Source: Acestrorhynchus altus
Taxonomy: Eukaryota; Chordata; Actinopteri; Characiformes; Acestrorhynchidae
Direction: 5' to 3'
DNA: 64,000 bases
Assembly: GCA_034509495.1 (NCBI GenBank)
Contig: CM067519.1
Coordinates: 26,254,335 to 26,318,334 of the forward strand
The notes beneath the pieces are model-generated. The model saw only the letters and a list, made by a program, of their open reading frames with translations. It ran no database searches and was not told the DNA's origin. Position 1 is the stretch's first letter; every line of letters starts with the position of its first letter. A program made the position numbers and the translations under genes. Below, piece after piece: positions 23,351-34,717 of this stretch.

Positions 23351-23639
23351 AATATTTCATTCTGCACGAGCGTCAGAAACAGTACAGTTACATAAGGTTA
23401 TGAAAAGCTAATAAAAGATGAACATTGTGTGTCTGAGAAAACAAAGTCCTGTCTGCTGCTTCGCTCAGAACGATTTATATTTAGATGCTTATCTAAAGCA
23501 ACTGATATACATTATGTCTATTGTCAGACTGTCAGCCCAAATCCAATTTATGACATATCTATACTGTATCCAGATTGACTTTCCATAGTATGGACAGCAT
23601 AAAACCATATGAAATCTGATTTTTGAGAATAGATATGCT

Positions 23640-23815
23640 AGAACCACTTTTGAGCACTGTGTGAGAAAGAGGGTAAACAGTCCCTCGCTACTCATTTTAC
23701 TATATAACCCAATATTTGGATCAGTGATGTCTTTATTCCCGCCCCCTCTCTCTGATCAGTCAGAGTCTGTATGCAGGTTGAGCATCAGCCCCGCCCCCTC
23801 TCTCTAGTTTGTTAT
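23640..23815 (-). repeat. family D repeat, reverse, two core units
   Basis: GAGCACTGTGTGAGAAAGAG and AAACAGTCCC, then GCCCCCTCTCTCTGATCAGT twice in reverse orientation. Confidence 0.8.
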
Positions 23816-23819
23816 GATC

Positions 23820-24485
23820 TGTGTATTTTCTGTAGGTTACTCTGATTCTAAGATATGAAGTCTAGAAAATAGTATGCGGCACGGATCTCAGGTTCTATAG
23901 GTTCTACAGTTCATATGAGTCCATATGAGGAGCAGAAGCCACTCTCTGCTAATAAAGTTGAAAGGAAAAGAGTGATTTCAGGCCTCTGGTCATTAGACCT
24001 TAATGAGAGTATGACCTGAATCCACTGCCATATGACAGTCATCCATAGTGTGTTAAAAAAATAAAACCCAGCATTTCGGCTTTTGTGCAAGCTGCAGACA
24101 ATGGATCGGCCTAATTGGATGGTGGAGATAAGGCTGCACTCCCACCCAATCACACAGGGCAGTCTCAGGCCATAGAGGCTAGTCTATTAGAACCACTGCT
24201 TCTTCTTGCACATATTTTTTTAATGACCCGTAACTGCTTTGGCCTCCTCAGAATCTGAGTAGGAGTTTAGAAGGGCTGAATCTGGCCAGGGAACAAAGCT
24301 TCTGTTAGAATATGCTAATGCTGGATCCTGAATTAGGATTATGTAAAGCGGTATTATGCAAGAAGCGCCATTTCTTGCTCCTGGGCTCCCTCTACAGTTG
24401 GGAAGTGGAAATTGTGGTTTGGTCAATCCCAAAGGGCATGCTTTTCACGTGCATTTTACAAGCTAAGAGACACAAAAAGGAGCAC
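23820..24485. other. non-coding, nothing recognised
   Basis: No exon or repeat family recognised. Confidence 0.35.
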
Positions 24486-24529
24486 CATTACACGCCATCA
24501 ACTGATTGAAATGCATGAATGCAATCGTG

Positions 24530-25030
24530 TCAGACAGAAAATCGGGTGTCGTGGTGTGGGTGGAATTTCGGATCACCTGTATTCTTCATTAGAGACACTT
24601 TAACAGCCTAACGTTACGTTAATGAGGTTCTGCAACCAGTGGTTCTGCTGTTTCTGAACACACACTCCGGTGCTCTATTCCAACTGGACGACGCTCGTCC
24701 ACACACTGCTGTCGTCTCAAGATCTCGTCTTGAAGACACAGATACTACGCCGTGGTCGGTCTCATCTCCAGACCTGTCCCTGATTGAAAATGTGTGGACG
24801 CTATTGGACGCTCTATCAACACTCCACCCCTACCACACCATCTGCAGAACTGAGTGAGAGCATTCAAGCTGCATCAGATGGATCATCACAGGACACCATT
24901 AGGAACCTGTACACCTCCATGCAGAGACGTCTGGCATGTTGCGTTAAACCTGACGCCGTACTGAGAGACACCAGTTCTGATCAATAAATACTGATCAGAT
25001 CAGACTACAGTTATCAGTTATTGATCCTGA
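24530..25030 (+). pseudogene. Tc1-like transposase relic (family B, copy 3)
   Basis: The frame contains FQLDDARPHTAVV, then WSVSSPDLSLIENVW and further on MQRRLACCVKPDA, nearly identical to other family B copies. N-terminal half and termini missing. Confidence 0.85.
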
Positions 25031-25039
25031 TCATTTTAG

Positions 25040-25605
25040 GGGGGTAAAGCATCTCCAGGTATAATGGAGGTTTAAAAGCATCTCCAGGTGCAGGGCTGAT
25101 TAGTGCAGCCTACTTGTAATAGAAGTAGCAACGAGGGTCTGAACAAGTAAAATGAAGTATTGCAGGCCATGCTGGCAGTGAGCGCTGAATAATAATGTAG
25201 GGTGCATTTGCTTTTGAGGACAAGAAGGACAAGGTGAGTGGAAATCAGGGAGGTCCCTAAAAAAACAAAAAGGAAAGATTGTCGCTTTCTTGTCACCCAG
25301 CACGGGAGGAACGGAAGAAACCGAAAAACAGAGGGGCTTCTTTTCAGGCGACGTCAGCAGTAATCTTTTGATCTTTTTTAAAGAGTCTAGAGACAAGCTG
25401 AATCATAAGCTCTCATCTCCGAGCATTGGAAGGGGGGAAATGAAATCCTTAATTTATTTTTAAGAAAGACGTGACACCAAACACAAGAACCCCCCACTCA
25501 GATATCCCTCGATAATGAATTTATTGGCATGAAAAAGGCGAGATGCTTAGAGACGCGTGTCCAGTGTAGGTAAGTGACAGGGGGCTCATGAGGAAAGGAA
25601 GAAGT
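25040..25605. other. non-coding, nothing recognised
   Basis: A repeated CATCTCCAGGT string at 25050 and 25080 is the only structure seen. Confidence 0.35.
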
Positions 25606-25610
25606 TGGAC

Positions 25611-25622
25611 AGAGAGAGAGAG

Positions 25623-25673
<51 letters not shown>
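25611..25673. repeat. (GA)n microsatellite
   Basis: About 30 GA units with one interruption. Confidence 0.97.
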
Positions 25674-25677
<4 letters not shown>

Positions 25678-25884
25678 AGGTGAAAAACAAAATCCTTCAC
25701 TGTGATAGAAGTAGAAGGGCCCACCTCCAACCAATTACAGTCCACCAGTGAGTGATGTAGTGTGAATTGATTGGATAATAACTCACGGAGCGGCAGAGAA
25801 GTGGGGAATGAAGCACATGACGGAGAACCAAAAAGGGCAGCGCCATCGCCTTTCTTTGAACTCCAGTGGACACTGATAGGAATA

Positions 25885-26131
25885 TCTGAAATATAGATCA
25901 GCCATAACATTAAAACCCGCTGCCTAATGTTGTGTTGGTCTCTCGTGTTGCCAAAACAGCTCAGACCCCTCAAGGCCTGGACTCCATAAGACCTCTAAAG
26001 GGGTCCCGTGGTATCTAGAACATTGTAAATTGTGAGTTGGGACCCCCTGAGCATCAAAGGGCGTTGTGCACCATGACCCTGTCGCCAGTTGTCATGCATG
26101 ACAATTGGTTGATTCCTTCTGGGTGCAACTA
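25885..26131 (-). mobile_element. fish interspersed repeat with family B 5' terminus
   Basis: ATCAGCCATAACATTAAAAC then CTGCCTAATGTTGTGTTGGT is a familiar teleost repeat. Its right end, 26119-26131, is CTGGGTGCAACTA, the inverted family B terminus, read on the minus strand as TAGTTGCACCCAGAAGGAA. Confidence 0.55.
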
Positions 26132-26176
26132 TGCTTTCACTGTGAGTGTATGGACACATACATAAACAAGTACATG

Positions 26177-26610
26177 TATATGGACAAAAGTATTGGGACA
26201 CCTGCTCATCCATTGCTGCTCTGAGATCAAGGGTTTTAAAGAGTTCATCCTGCTTTTGTTGGAGTAATGGTCTCAATTCTCCAAATAAGTCGTTCTGCTA
26301 TTTTGAACTGGAGCATTGCTGTGAGGACTTGATTGCATTCAGCAACAAAAGTATTAATGAGATCAGAGTGTTGCATGATCACCAGCCCACCTCACTGCTC
26401 CATCAATCCGGAGGACACAGCTCCTCTGCTCCATCAGCTCAATGCTGGGGGGCTTTGTACCCCTCGAGACCATGCCTGGCATTAGACGTGGTGTCAGCAG
26501 GTTCATGCTTGTTCATCTGCTCCAGAGAGTCCCATTCTATGGTCAGTGCTCCTCTACAGGGACGAGACATGCATTCATTAGGAGGGGTGTCCACAAACAT
26601 TTGGACATGC
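26177..26610 (+). mobile_element. family A non-autonomous TIR element
   Basis: About 434 bp. It starts TATATGGACAAAAGTATTGG then GACACC, and ends GGGTGTCCACAAACATTTGG then ACAT, imperfect terminal inverted repeats of Tc1/mariner style. The interior has no transposase; open frames in it are chance. Confidence 0.75.
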
Positions 26611-26619
26611 ATTGTGGGC

Positions 26620-27355
26620 ATAATCTTAGGATGAATGAATTGCCAGCAGTTGTGAAAACACACCGGCCTGTGTTTATTACAGCTGATACAGGGTCGTGTC
26701 CTCACCATCCTTATACTTCACACTGGTTCTAATGTGCAAGTCCCCTGCTGAGTACAGATGAGCAGTCACACGCTGACTTCCAGGAGGAGTTCGGGACGCT
26801 AATTGTGTTTAGTGTGTGTGAGGGAGTGATGGACAGTGTGTAAGCATGTGTTTGCACCACTTCATGCCAGGAACATCTGTCATTAATATAGCTTGGGCGA
26901 GCTCTGGGAGACGGAGATAATGATGCAGGCGCTGGCCTTTATGCCCAGGACGCAAACTAATGTGCCTGCCGTTACAATTTCCTAGCAGTGAGAGACAGAG
27001 AGAGGGAGAGAGGGAGAGAGGGAACAGAGGAGGGAAAGCAGGACCGAGAGAAACAGAAAGACTATTACATGACTGAGAGAACCAGCGTGTCATTCAGATT
27101 GAGTAGTGAGAAAGAGCGAGCTGAGGTATGATTACTGCTTCAAAGATGTCAGTGCATCAGCTCAGTCATTTCTCCACCACGTGAAAACCCATCACAGATA
27201 ATACCTGAAGGTGCAGCAAGAAACCTTTTGGCATTTCCAGCCTTATTCGCATATTACAGGCGATCCATCAGTCACATGACCAGCCTCATGACTCATTACC
27301 GCGTGAGCACAAAATAACTGCAACAGCACTCCATTATATGCAATCTTTCTGACAA
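26620..27355. other. non-coding; short GA-rich tract
   Basis: GAGAGGGAGAGAGGGAGAGA tract near 26995-27025, otherwise nothing recognised. Confidence 0.4.
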
Positions 27356-27359
27356 GTAG

Positions 27360-27700
27360 CACCAGGAGGCATCTTTCCACCTCAGAAGGTCACGTTGGCT
27401 CCTTCCTCAAATCCTGTGGATCCTGCATGTTAGGCCACTAAATTGCATTTATCCGACTCAAAAACAACTTGATTGCTTCTGAGCTTGGGCTGAACTTGCT
27501 GGGATGGTCTGATCTGGACATGTGGGCAGTTGTTTGAAATGTTCTCCACGTGTACATGACTTTCCGGACTGGTTTCTAATCGTTCTCAGATCTTTTTCAA
27601 TCCCTACTTCGTGAAGGCCTCCGAGAGCACTTTGGCTCTCACCATGGTGATCCCACCCACTTCAACCGTCAAGAGCAAACCAAACTAAAGTCTGAGGTTT
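27360..27700 (-). repeat. possible decayed transposon
   Basis: GAACTTGCTGGGATGGTCTG resembles a string near 15700 beside another Tc1 relic. Class uncertain. Confidence 0.3.
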
Positions 27701-28276
27701 ACACAAGACAGTAATTATACCGCATATATTCTACAGTGTACAGTGTACAGTATGCCGTATACTGTCATACAGTATATAATGGTACTGTTTAGGGAACCGT
27801 GTGCTGCTCCAGTCATCCAAAAACAAGAGAACCACATATGACGAACCAGTTGCTCCAGTCTGCCACATTAGCATAGTGGAAGCAGATAAGTAATAAATAA
27901 ATCAACTTTAAAATAAATAAATGATGGGAAAATACACACATGAGGCAAAGAAATGCACAACTAATGCATTTTTATGCGTGCTGAATTATCACATCTTCAT
28001 TTATTTATTTTTGTTAAAAGCGCACATTATTTATGACATTTTTGTGCTTATTTTATGTTTCCTCCGTCTGATTCCGGAGCTGAAGAAATGCTCATGGACA
28101 TCCAGGCTGTTTACTGAGGAAGGTGCCAATCAAAAGTGGACTAAACAGTCGCTCATAATAATGTGCTCTGTTATTGTTCCCGTGACTCATATGAGGGTAT
28201 ATGAGGTTCAGACTGCATTAGCGTGCCTTTAATTCCTGAATGTATAGCACATCCTAGTGGATGGAGGAGCTTTTTC

Positions 28277-28330
28277 TCTGTGTGTGTGTGTGTGTGTGTG
28301 TGTCTGTGTGTGTGTGTGTGTGTGTGTGTC
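28277..28330. repeat. (GT)n microsatellite
   Basis: GT repeat with two CT interruptions. Confidence 0.95.
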
Positions 28331-28589
28331 TGTGTACACTGCTGCAGTTAGAATGCCTAATGATTCATGGCTGGAGCCTGAGAGTAAGCCTTTAGAATGA
28401 AGGCATTAAACGCTGCACTAAAACTCACTCAATGTACCTTAACAACCTGAGATCAGCACCTTGCAGGCAGTTACATGCCTTCTTTTCCTGGGCTTCAAAG
28501 GAACCTACAGATATCATAAACAAATCCTCACAAACTACAAGACCCTATCTAAACATGGTGTTGTCACAGTGCGCAATGAATTATCAGAG

Positions 28590-28850
28590 AGTAATTCAGC
28601 TCGGAAAAGATCTCAAATTCATTCCTTTCCAACTGAATTAAATCCCAGTTTAAATACAGTGCATGTTTACTGCTCTGTCCACGTGAACATGATCAACCTG
28701 CATACAGACTCTGACTGATCAGAGAGAGGGGGCGGGGCTGATGATCAACCTGCATACAGACTCTGACTGATCAGAGAGAGGGGGCGGGACTGATGCTCAA
28801 CCTGCATACAGACTCTGACTGATCAGAGAGAGGGGGCGGGGCTGATGAAG
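28590..28850 (+). repeat. family D repeat, three 52-bp units
   Basis: The same leader as the 22700 copy, followed by three tandem 52-bp units starting at 28691, 28743 and 28795, almost identical to each other. Confidence 0.88.
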
Positions 28851-29840
28851 TCCTGAGAAGGGATCAAACTAATAGATACATAATAAAAATAATAAATGAC
28901 ATTTGTTTTTATTAGGACTATTTTCAAGTAATTTGATGAAATATTACGATAAATATCCTTTTTTTTAAATGGTAAATGTTTTTTAGACCTTACAAGCAAA
29001 AAACTGTGATGGTATGTGTCTCCTATAAATACATTTTTAATATTTTGGTGAATATTATAAAAGCATCCCACAAAATTGGCCTAGGGTTCGAAAGGTTAAT
29101 GCCCAATATTCCTTTATTGTAAAAAGATCTCATACAGCAAAATAAAATAGACACCAAAAGCACATCTTACGTCTGAAACAGTGGTGACATCGGTTTGGTT
29201 TCAAAGCAAAACAAACAAACAGTTAAAAAATTTCTGCACAATTACATGAAAAAGTTTCACCACAACAAATGTCTTTTAATGTGTGTAAATTTTATATATT
29301 TCAATCGTTTCAGCTCATTTTGCATCTGCATTTATATACCTTTTGGATTTATACTAGGGGGCTAAGTGGTTGCTATGGTGTTGCTATAGCTATGATATTT
29401 AAGTTGGTTTGCGCTCAACTATGATTCGTTATAATTGGTTCTGTTAACCCGAATGCTCGATCTGTAACCCAGCGCTGGCTCCGTGTCATACTGACCCAGC
29501 TCTGAGTTGTTTCAAATTAGCATTTGAAGTGAGAAGTTGGATTATCTGAAACATTTAAGTGTGACAAACAGACAAAAATATACAAAACCGAATATATAAT
29601 ATAATAAAAACAAATCAAGCGAGTATATCTACTGAATTTTTGGCAACAAAAAAGGGGAGGGCATCAAAAACCTTTGATGTTATCTGAGATTATACCAGTA
29701 CAGAAATATTATCTGTATAAAACTATACTTATTGTTTCATATATTCTACATTTGATTGTATAGCAGAAAATAGCAGAACTACCATCTTCCATAATCTTTA
29801 CTTTGGTCGAACTAGAATAAAGCATCTTTTAAAATCCTAC
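28851..29840. other. AT-rich non-coding DNA
   Basis: Low-complexity AT-rich sequence without recognisable genes or repeats. Confidence 0.4.
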
Positions 29841-29844
29841 AGTG

Positions 29845-30130
29845 CTGTGCAAAGGTCTTCGGCACCTGCAGACCCCCCCAAATCCTAATCCTCAAATTTC
29901 CTGCTACAATAAAGATGGTTTATAGTTCTCATCCAACACCTGGTTCTGTAGATCAGTGCTTAATGATGTACATGAGGTGCGCTGCTGATGGAACTGAACA
30001 CATCCAGCCAGGCGCTGGATGGGACCAGGAACCAAGATCACTTCAAATGAACTCACAATAGCTCAACTACTTTCCTTTTTACATCTGTTCTACTACGATC
30101 TGGAGATTCTACACTAAAAACTGACCACAG
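29845..30130 (+). repeat. interspersed repeat with Tc1-like terminus
   Basis: CAGTGCTGTGCAAAGGTCTTC near 29850 matches a common fish Tc1/mariner terminal repeat. The following stretch (GCTGCTGATGGAACTGAAC, ACACATCCAG, GCGCTGG) recurs at 36400-36480. Confidence 0.6.
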
Positions 30131-31140
30131 ATCAGAAACCAGAGTTTAAATAATGTGATTAGGCACCTAAAACCTCTGTCCAGCACCGTTCATCTGCACT
30201 TTCATTAAAAATAACCCCAGTTCACTCTCTTTAAAAATAGCCACATGAAAAAGCAAGGTTGGACCATGTCACAAGGCCTTATGCCGTCACCTCTTTCAAC
30301 CCCAATTCCGTGGTCCGGTCACTAAACAGACAGACAGGACAGTGCATTGCACAGGACATTAAAATGACCACCCTTCTCAACGATTTGTGCAGTTCGCTGC
30401 ACAGCGCAACCCAAAGCACTCAAAGGAGCCAACTTGGGCAATTTTCTGGGAGACCTGCTGTTAAGCAGACGAGTCCTGCTCCGGCTGTAATTGTCTTCCA
30501 ACTTTCCTTATCATTCCTACAACATCTGTGGTTCATTCAAGGTCATAAAGTCGGTGTGAAAAAGACGGTCTTCTCTCGAAACGTTTCAGATGAACTCGGT
30601 GGGAATTTGGAGCAAGAAAAAAGTGGGCCGGAGCGTCGTCAGTGGCAGTTACGGAAAAGTCGGATAGGAACTGTGATACCTAATTAACCCCCCCTGGATT
30701 AACAGTGAGTTTCCATTACTGTCCAGAGCCGGCCAGTGAAACGTGAAGTGCGGGAAAGAAGCGCATCGCGTTCCCGGTCTTCCTGGGAAAAACGTGGACA
30801 GTGTCTACAATACCTGAGCCGATGAAGCAGGTAATCAAACTCATTTTACATATAATTTCTCATTACACGGCCCTCAGCTATCATCTGCCAGCGAGACTCA
30901 TTAAAGCGGGAACGCAGGAGCCCGAGCAACAATGCCGAGGGCCGTCAGACATTTCCAAAACAAACACACCCCACACACAGCGAACAAAAAGACCGATTCG
31001 TCGCATAAGGTAGCTGCCAGAAGAAAATAACAAGGATCAAACATTTCAGTGAAAGCGGAAAACAAATCTAAGGAAAAAATGGTGGCAGGTACGGGAACGG
31101 TTTCAAAATATGAGTAATAATAGAGCTCATACGCTTTATT
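30131..31140. other. unique-looking non-coding sequence
   Basis: A 142-codon open frame on the plus strand at 30259-30687 shows no family resemblance. The stretch is repeat-poor and could include conserved regulatory sequence (for example 30830-31000). Confidence 0.3.
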
Positions 31141-31369
31141 ATCTTCACTGATGCTGCACTGGATATATACTGATATATACAGTCAGATTTGGACGGGAGG
31201 GAGGCTGTCGTCTGTGATTTAGACAACTTCTACAGTCTTTTGTAAAGGTTCGTCCAGCCTGGGTTAAGGAGAGGGGTGGGCAATATGGTAAAAATATCAC
31301 AATATTTCGACATTTCACAAAACACAGTATGATACTTCTTACGTGCACATAAAATACACGTCTATGTGC

Positions 31370-31530
31370 CTGTATGAGCAGCCCGACTGGGAACCAGAAG
31401 GGTTTTTCCATGGGTTGCATACTGACCCCACATATGGATGCCCACCAGGGCCAGTGATGGGTCCAAAACGGGTTAAGCATGGCCACTCCGGGTTGTCGAC
31501 TGCTTCCTAGATGGGACTCATGTGAGATTA
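31370..31530. repeat. degenerate GGGCCC/CCCATATGGG-type dispersed repeat
   Basis: GACTGGGAACCAGAAGGG, CCCCACATATGGATGCCCAC and GTGATGGGTCC motifs, similar to 40060-40290, 43490-43640 and 61240-61440. It is a known style of fish dispersed minisatellite. Confidence 0.5.
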
Positions 31531-34060
31531 AAGCGCTGACACATGCTGATGAGGAGGTGTCCAAATTCACCTGTGTTTCTATCACTACTAAGTAAACAAA
31601 ATAGTCTGTCCCTAAATAGGAACAGGGATCCATTTCGGCCACAGCCTCGTCTAAACTGCCATGCAGGTTGATGACACTCGTGGGGCTCTGGATTTGCCAG
31701 TCTTACACATAACAGACCTCTGGTTATGTGCTAAAACAGGTCATAAAGGATAAAAAAAATTAGCATTGACGCTGAAGGTATCCGGGTGGATATCTAATCT
31801 GGGATTCCTCCTTTATACATTTTGGATCAGCAACAGCAGCTACTGCACTGACTGAGGCCTCCAGAAACCAATGCTTTACTGGACTCTGTTAGTGATCTCA
31901 GAAACCATGATCAGCTGTGGGCACTGGTAATTCCTTATTGGATTTCTTCACCCTGGAGAGATTCCTTGGAGAGAGCATTGCTCTATTGACTCTATTGAGT
32001 CCCCCGAGAATGGCCCTCACTTGTTTCTTCAAGGCCTTTCTTCACTTGAGCTCAAATGAAGAAGACTCCAACGCCGCTATTGCTTAAGCTGTACAGCAGT
32101 CGATGAAATAAAGGAATAAAAGTCACGTGGACGTTTTCTGCAGATGATCTCCAGCCTCTGTGTGGATCTACAGTCTGCAGTGCACGGTGAGGCCCAGGCT
32201 GTGGAGTTCAGATGAGCATGCTCTTATGAAAATTGGGCTGACATTTAATGCTTTGTTCCACTTCCAGTGTCATTATGAAAGAATTACGCCTCTGGCAGAC
32301 TGTGTGCTTTCAGATTGGCTCCAAATAAATTGGTCTAATTCACTGCATCGACTGCACAGGGACCTCAGGCATCTAAAACATCAACTTTGGGGTGAGATGC
32401 AACCAAAATACAGCTTAAACATGGAGCGAAGCATAGGGCTGCGCAATGTATCGACTGGTTATCAATCATCGTGTGGGAATTGAGCAACACTGAGATCACA
32501 ACATGGGAAAAAATCCTACAACAGGTACAGGAAAGGTCCTGGACACTGTGTGCTGCGGGTTTCTGTGCCGAGTTCAATAAATCAAACTGTCCATTAAGCC
32601 AACGAATAAGTAATGCAGGCCACGGTGTTAGCAGTGAGGATTCACCGAAGCACCTCTAATATATGGTTGCATCTCCATTTCTGCCACTTTTCACCTTTTT
32701 GGCACGTGAATCTGACCGTTGTTCTTCACACTGTGTCCAAGTTTCAGAGGGAACGCTCCAAAATGGCTTGGAATGAAATCACACAAATTATGGATTGCTT
32801 ATGAAGCCCGAATTTGTCATTTCTAAATTATTTATTGGCCCTGTAGTCAGATTCCTTCTTTATGACCTGTATTAGCTCATAACCAGAGGTCCGTTATGTG
32901 TAAATCACTAACCACGTTTGTTTACATGCATAAATAATCCGATCTTAACCAGATTTCTGCAGATTTCGGATTATTTAAGTCACCATGTAAACAGCACATT
33001 CCAATTTCTTAGATGATATATATAGAACTCTGTCTGTATCGTGCAGCCATCGGAAACACCCACATTCTAACATGAAGGACAATCTGACAAGCATGAAGAG
33101 TAGAAGCAAGGTGTGAAGATGCAGTCGGCTCTGCGATTCACTTCTTCATATGAACTTTTTTAGGGAAGGGCAATTATTCCCCAGTGTGACTCTTGTCCTC
33201 TGACGTGCTAATGGCCCTTCCATTAAGGCACTTTTACGCTGTATGATCTGCTAACTCATACAGTCCACGGCACCAATCAAGGTACATGTCCCGTCAAGCC
33301 ATTCTTAGAGGGGATCTGTCAGAAGGAAACCTTGCGTTCAATGCTGTAGCTCGTGAAGGACTGCTTCTCTAACCTGAACACACATATCGAGGGTGGCTTT
33401 CCCACTCCAGCCTGGAATTTCCAGCCGAATGGACAGATGCAATGGAATTTAGGACAAGGGCAGTGCGTCTTCAAGTCCCAGTCGCTTCACGTTCATTAAA
33501 ACGCTGCAGAGCTGTGACAAGATGGGATTTCCTTTTTTCTCAGCTGGTCACGACCAATCAGTCATCCCTCAATCCCTCAGTCCGTCCCAGAAGAGACGAG
33601 ACTGGATCCAGAGTCAAAAATAATTATCTATCCATTTGCATATTTCGCTCTTTTATCGGCATTACAAAGCCACTGATCTCAGCAAGTGGTCATTTTTACT
33701 GTTGACGGTGACGGATTTCTCTACTAAAGCATTCTCCTTGATATTCCACCCAAGTCTCCATATGACTCCTTTGAACACTGAGAGGCCGTACAAACAGCCC
33801 AAATTCCACTGAATGTCAAGCAGTGTAGAAAAGACTCTTTAGTTCCAGAAAGAAAGACGTGCGTCAGGGTTCTGCTCCACTAGATCTCCAGGAAAAGGAG
33901 TCCCTCAACAGCGTTTAGTCCATCGAGGCGTGTGATGACCGCAGCCACGCTCTCTGGTCTTCAGCCTCTGCTGGAACACGCACTGTAAGACACAGATCAG
34001 GAACATCAAATGCTGTTATTATGCTGTTTATTCACATTACAGTGTGATTAATATATATAT
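31531..34060. other. non-coding, nothing recognised
   Basis: No exon, RNA gene or repeat family could be supported in this stretch. Some parts (32260-32420, 32960-33010) are repeat-poor and AT-motif rich. Confidence 0.3.
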
Positions 34061-34064
34061 ACTG

Positions 34065-34400
34065 TACAGACAAAGTATTTGGACACCTGCTCATCCACTG
34101 TTTCTTCTGAAATTAAGGCTATTAAAAATAGTTCTTGCTTTTGTTCTAGAACATTGCTGTGAGAATCTGTTTGCATTCAGTGATGAGCATAAGTGAGGTC
34201 AGGATGTTGGATGTTCACCACCCCATCTCATCCCCATCAAAAGTACTGGATGGAGCTCCTTCATTCCAGAGAACACAGTTCCACTGCTCCACAGCTCAAT
34301 GCCTGGGGGCTTTATACCCCTCTAGCCCACGCCTGGCATTAGGTACGGTGCCACTGGAGTACCCACAGGATGTTCTGTGCAGACAAGGTGAGAAATCACC
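34065..34400 (+). mobile_element. family A element, partial
   Basis: GACAAAGTATTTGGACACCT then GCTCATCC start, then CCAGAGAACACAGTTCCACT and CTGGGGGCTTTATACCCC, as in the 26177 copy. Confidence 0.75.
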
Positions 34401-34500
34401 AAACTCCTCACGGACAGTGACCTGAGCCGGAATCGAACCCACAACCCCAGGAGCCGTGTGACACTCACCACCTTCAGCACCATCGTGCCGCCCCTTTTGG
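34400..34500 (-). mobile_element. tRNA-derived SINE-like head
   Basis: On the minus strand: AAGGGGCGGCACGATGGTGC, then GGGTTCGATTCCGG (B box, 34429-34440), then CACTGTCCGTGAGGAGTTTGG. Same family as the element at 20560. Confidence 0.7.
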
Positions 34501-34516
34501 GATTATTTTATCACAA

Positions 34517-34522
34517 TTTAAT
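34517..34522 (-). terminator. candidate poly(A) signal ATTAAA
   Basis: ATTAAA on the minus strand, about 55 nt past the TGA of the possible last exon and 360 nt past the TAA at 34886. A canonical AATAAA also occurs at 34027-34032, beyond a repeat. Neither is proven; the hexamers are common by chance in AT-rich sequence. Confidence 0.25.
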
Positions 34523-34577
34523 CATAATTGTGCTGTAATTTGGAATCATCCTATATCAAGCTCCTTACCCCGGATGC

Positions 34578-34717
34578 TCAGAACAGCACTCCGTCCTGCT
34601 CTGGCTCTGGGTAACATGTGGAACCGTGCAGGATGTCCTGAGCGAGAGCAGACTCTTCACAGCTTGGGGTAACACTCACTGGCACAGAGCCCATCAAGCT
34701 GACCGAGGGGAAAAGAC
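34578..34717 (-). CDS. igsf9: possible alternative last exon of igsf9
   Basis: After a pyrimidine-rich tract and a TTCTAG acceptor, an open frame of 45 residues in the correct phase (phase 1, matching the candidate donor at 34969) ends in PEPEQDGVLF and TGA. Mammalian IGSF9 also ends with a Pro-Glu-Gln stretch followed by a hydrophobic PDZ-type C-terminus. That resemblance is short and could be chance. It would replace the LEELIRREIK ending of the previous exon. Confidence 0.4.

Noticed and set aside
26146..26634. 162-codon plus-strand open frame
   Set aside because: Lies across a non-autonomous family A transposon that encodes no protein in its other copies.
28691..28846. CRISPR-like array from three regular 52-bp repeats
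   Set aside because: The units are contiguous tandem copies without unique spacers, in a vertebrate genome.
30259..30687. 142-codon open frame on the plus strand
   Set aside because: No family resemblance, no supporting neighbour exon, composition like non-coding DNA. Long chance frames are expected in 64 kb.
31145..31642. 165-codon minus-strand open frame
   Set aside because: Overlaps a dispersed GGGCCC-type repeat, with no recognisable domain.
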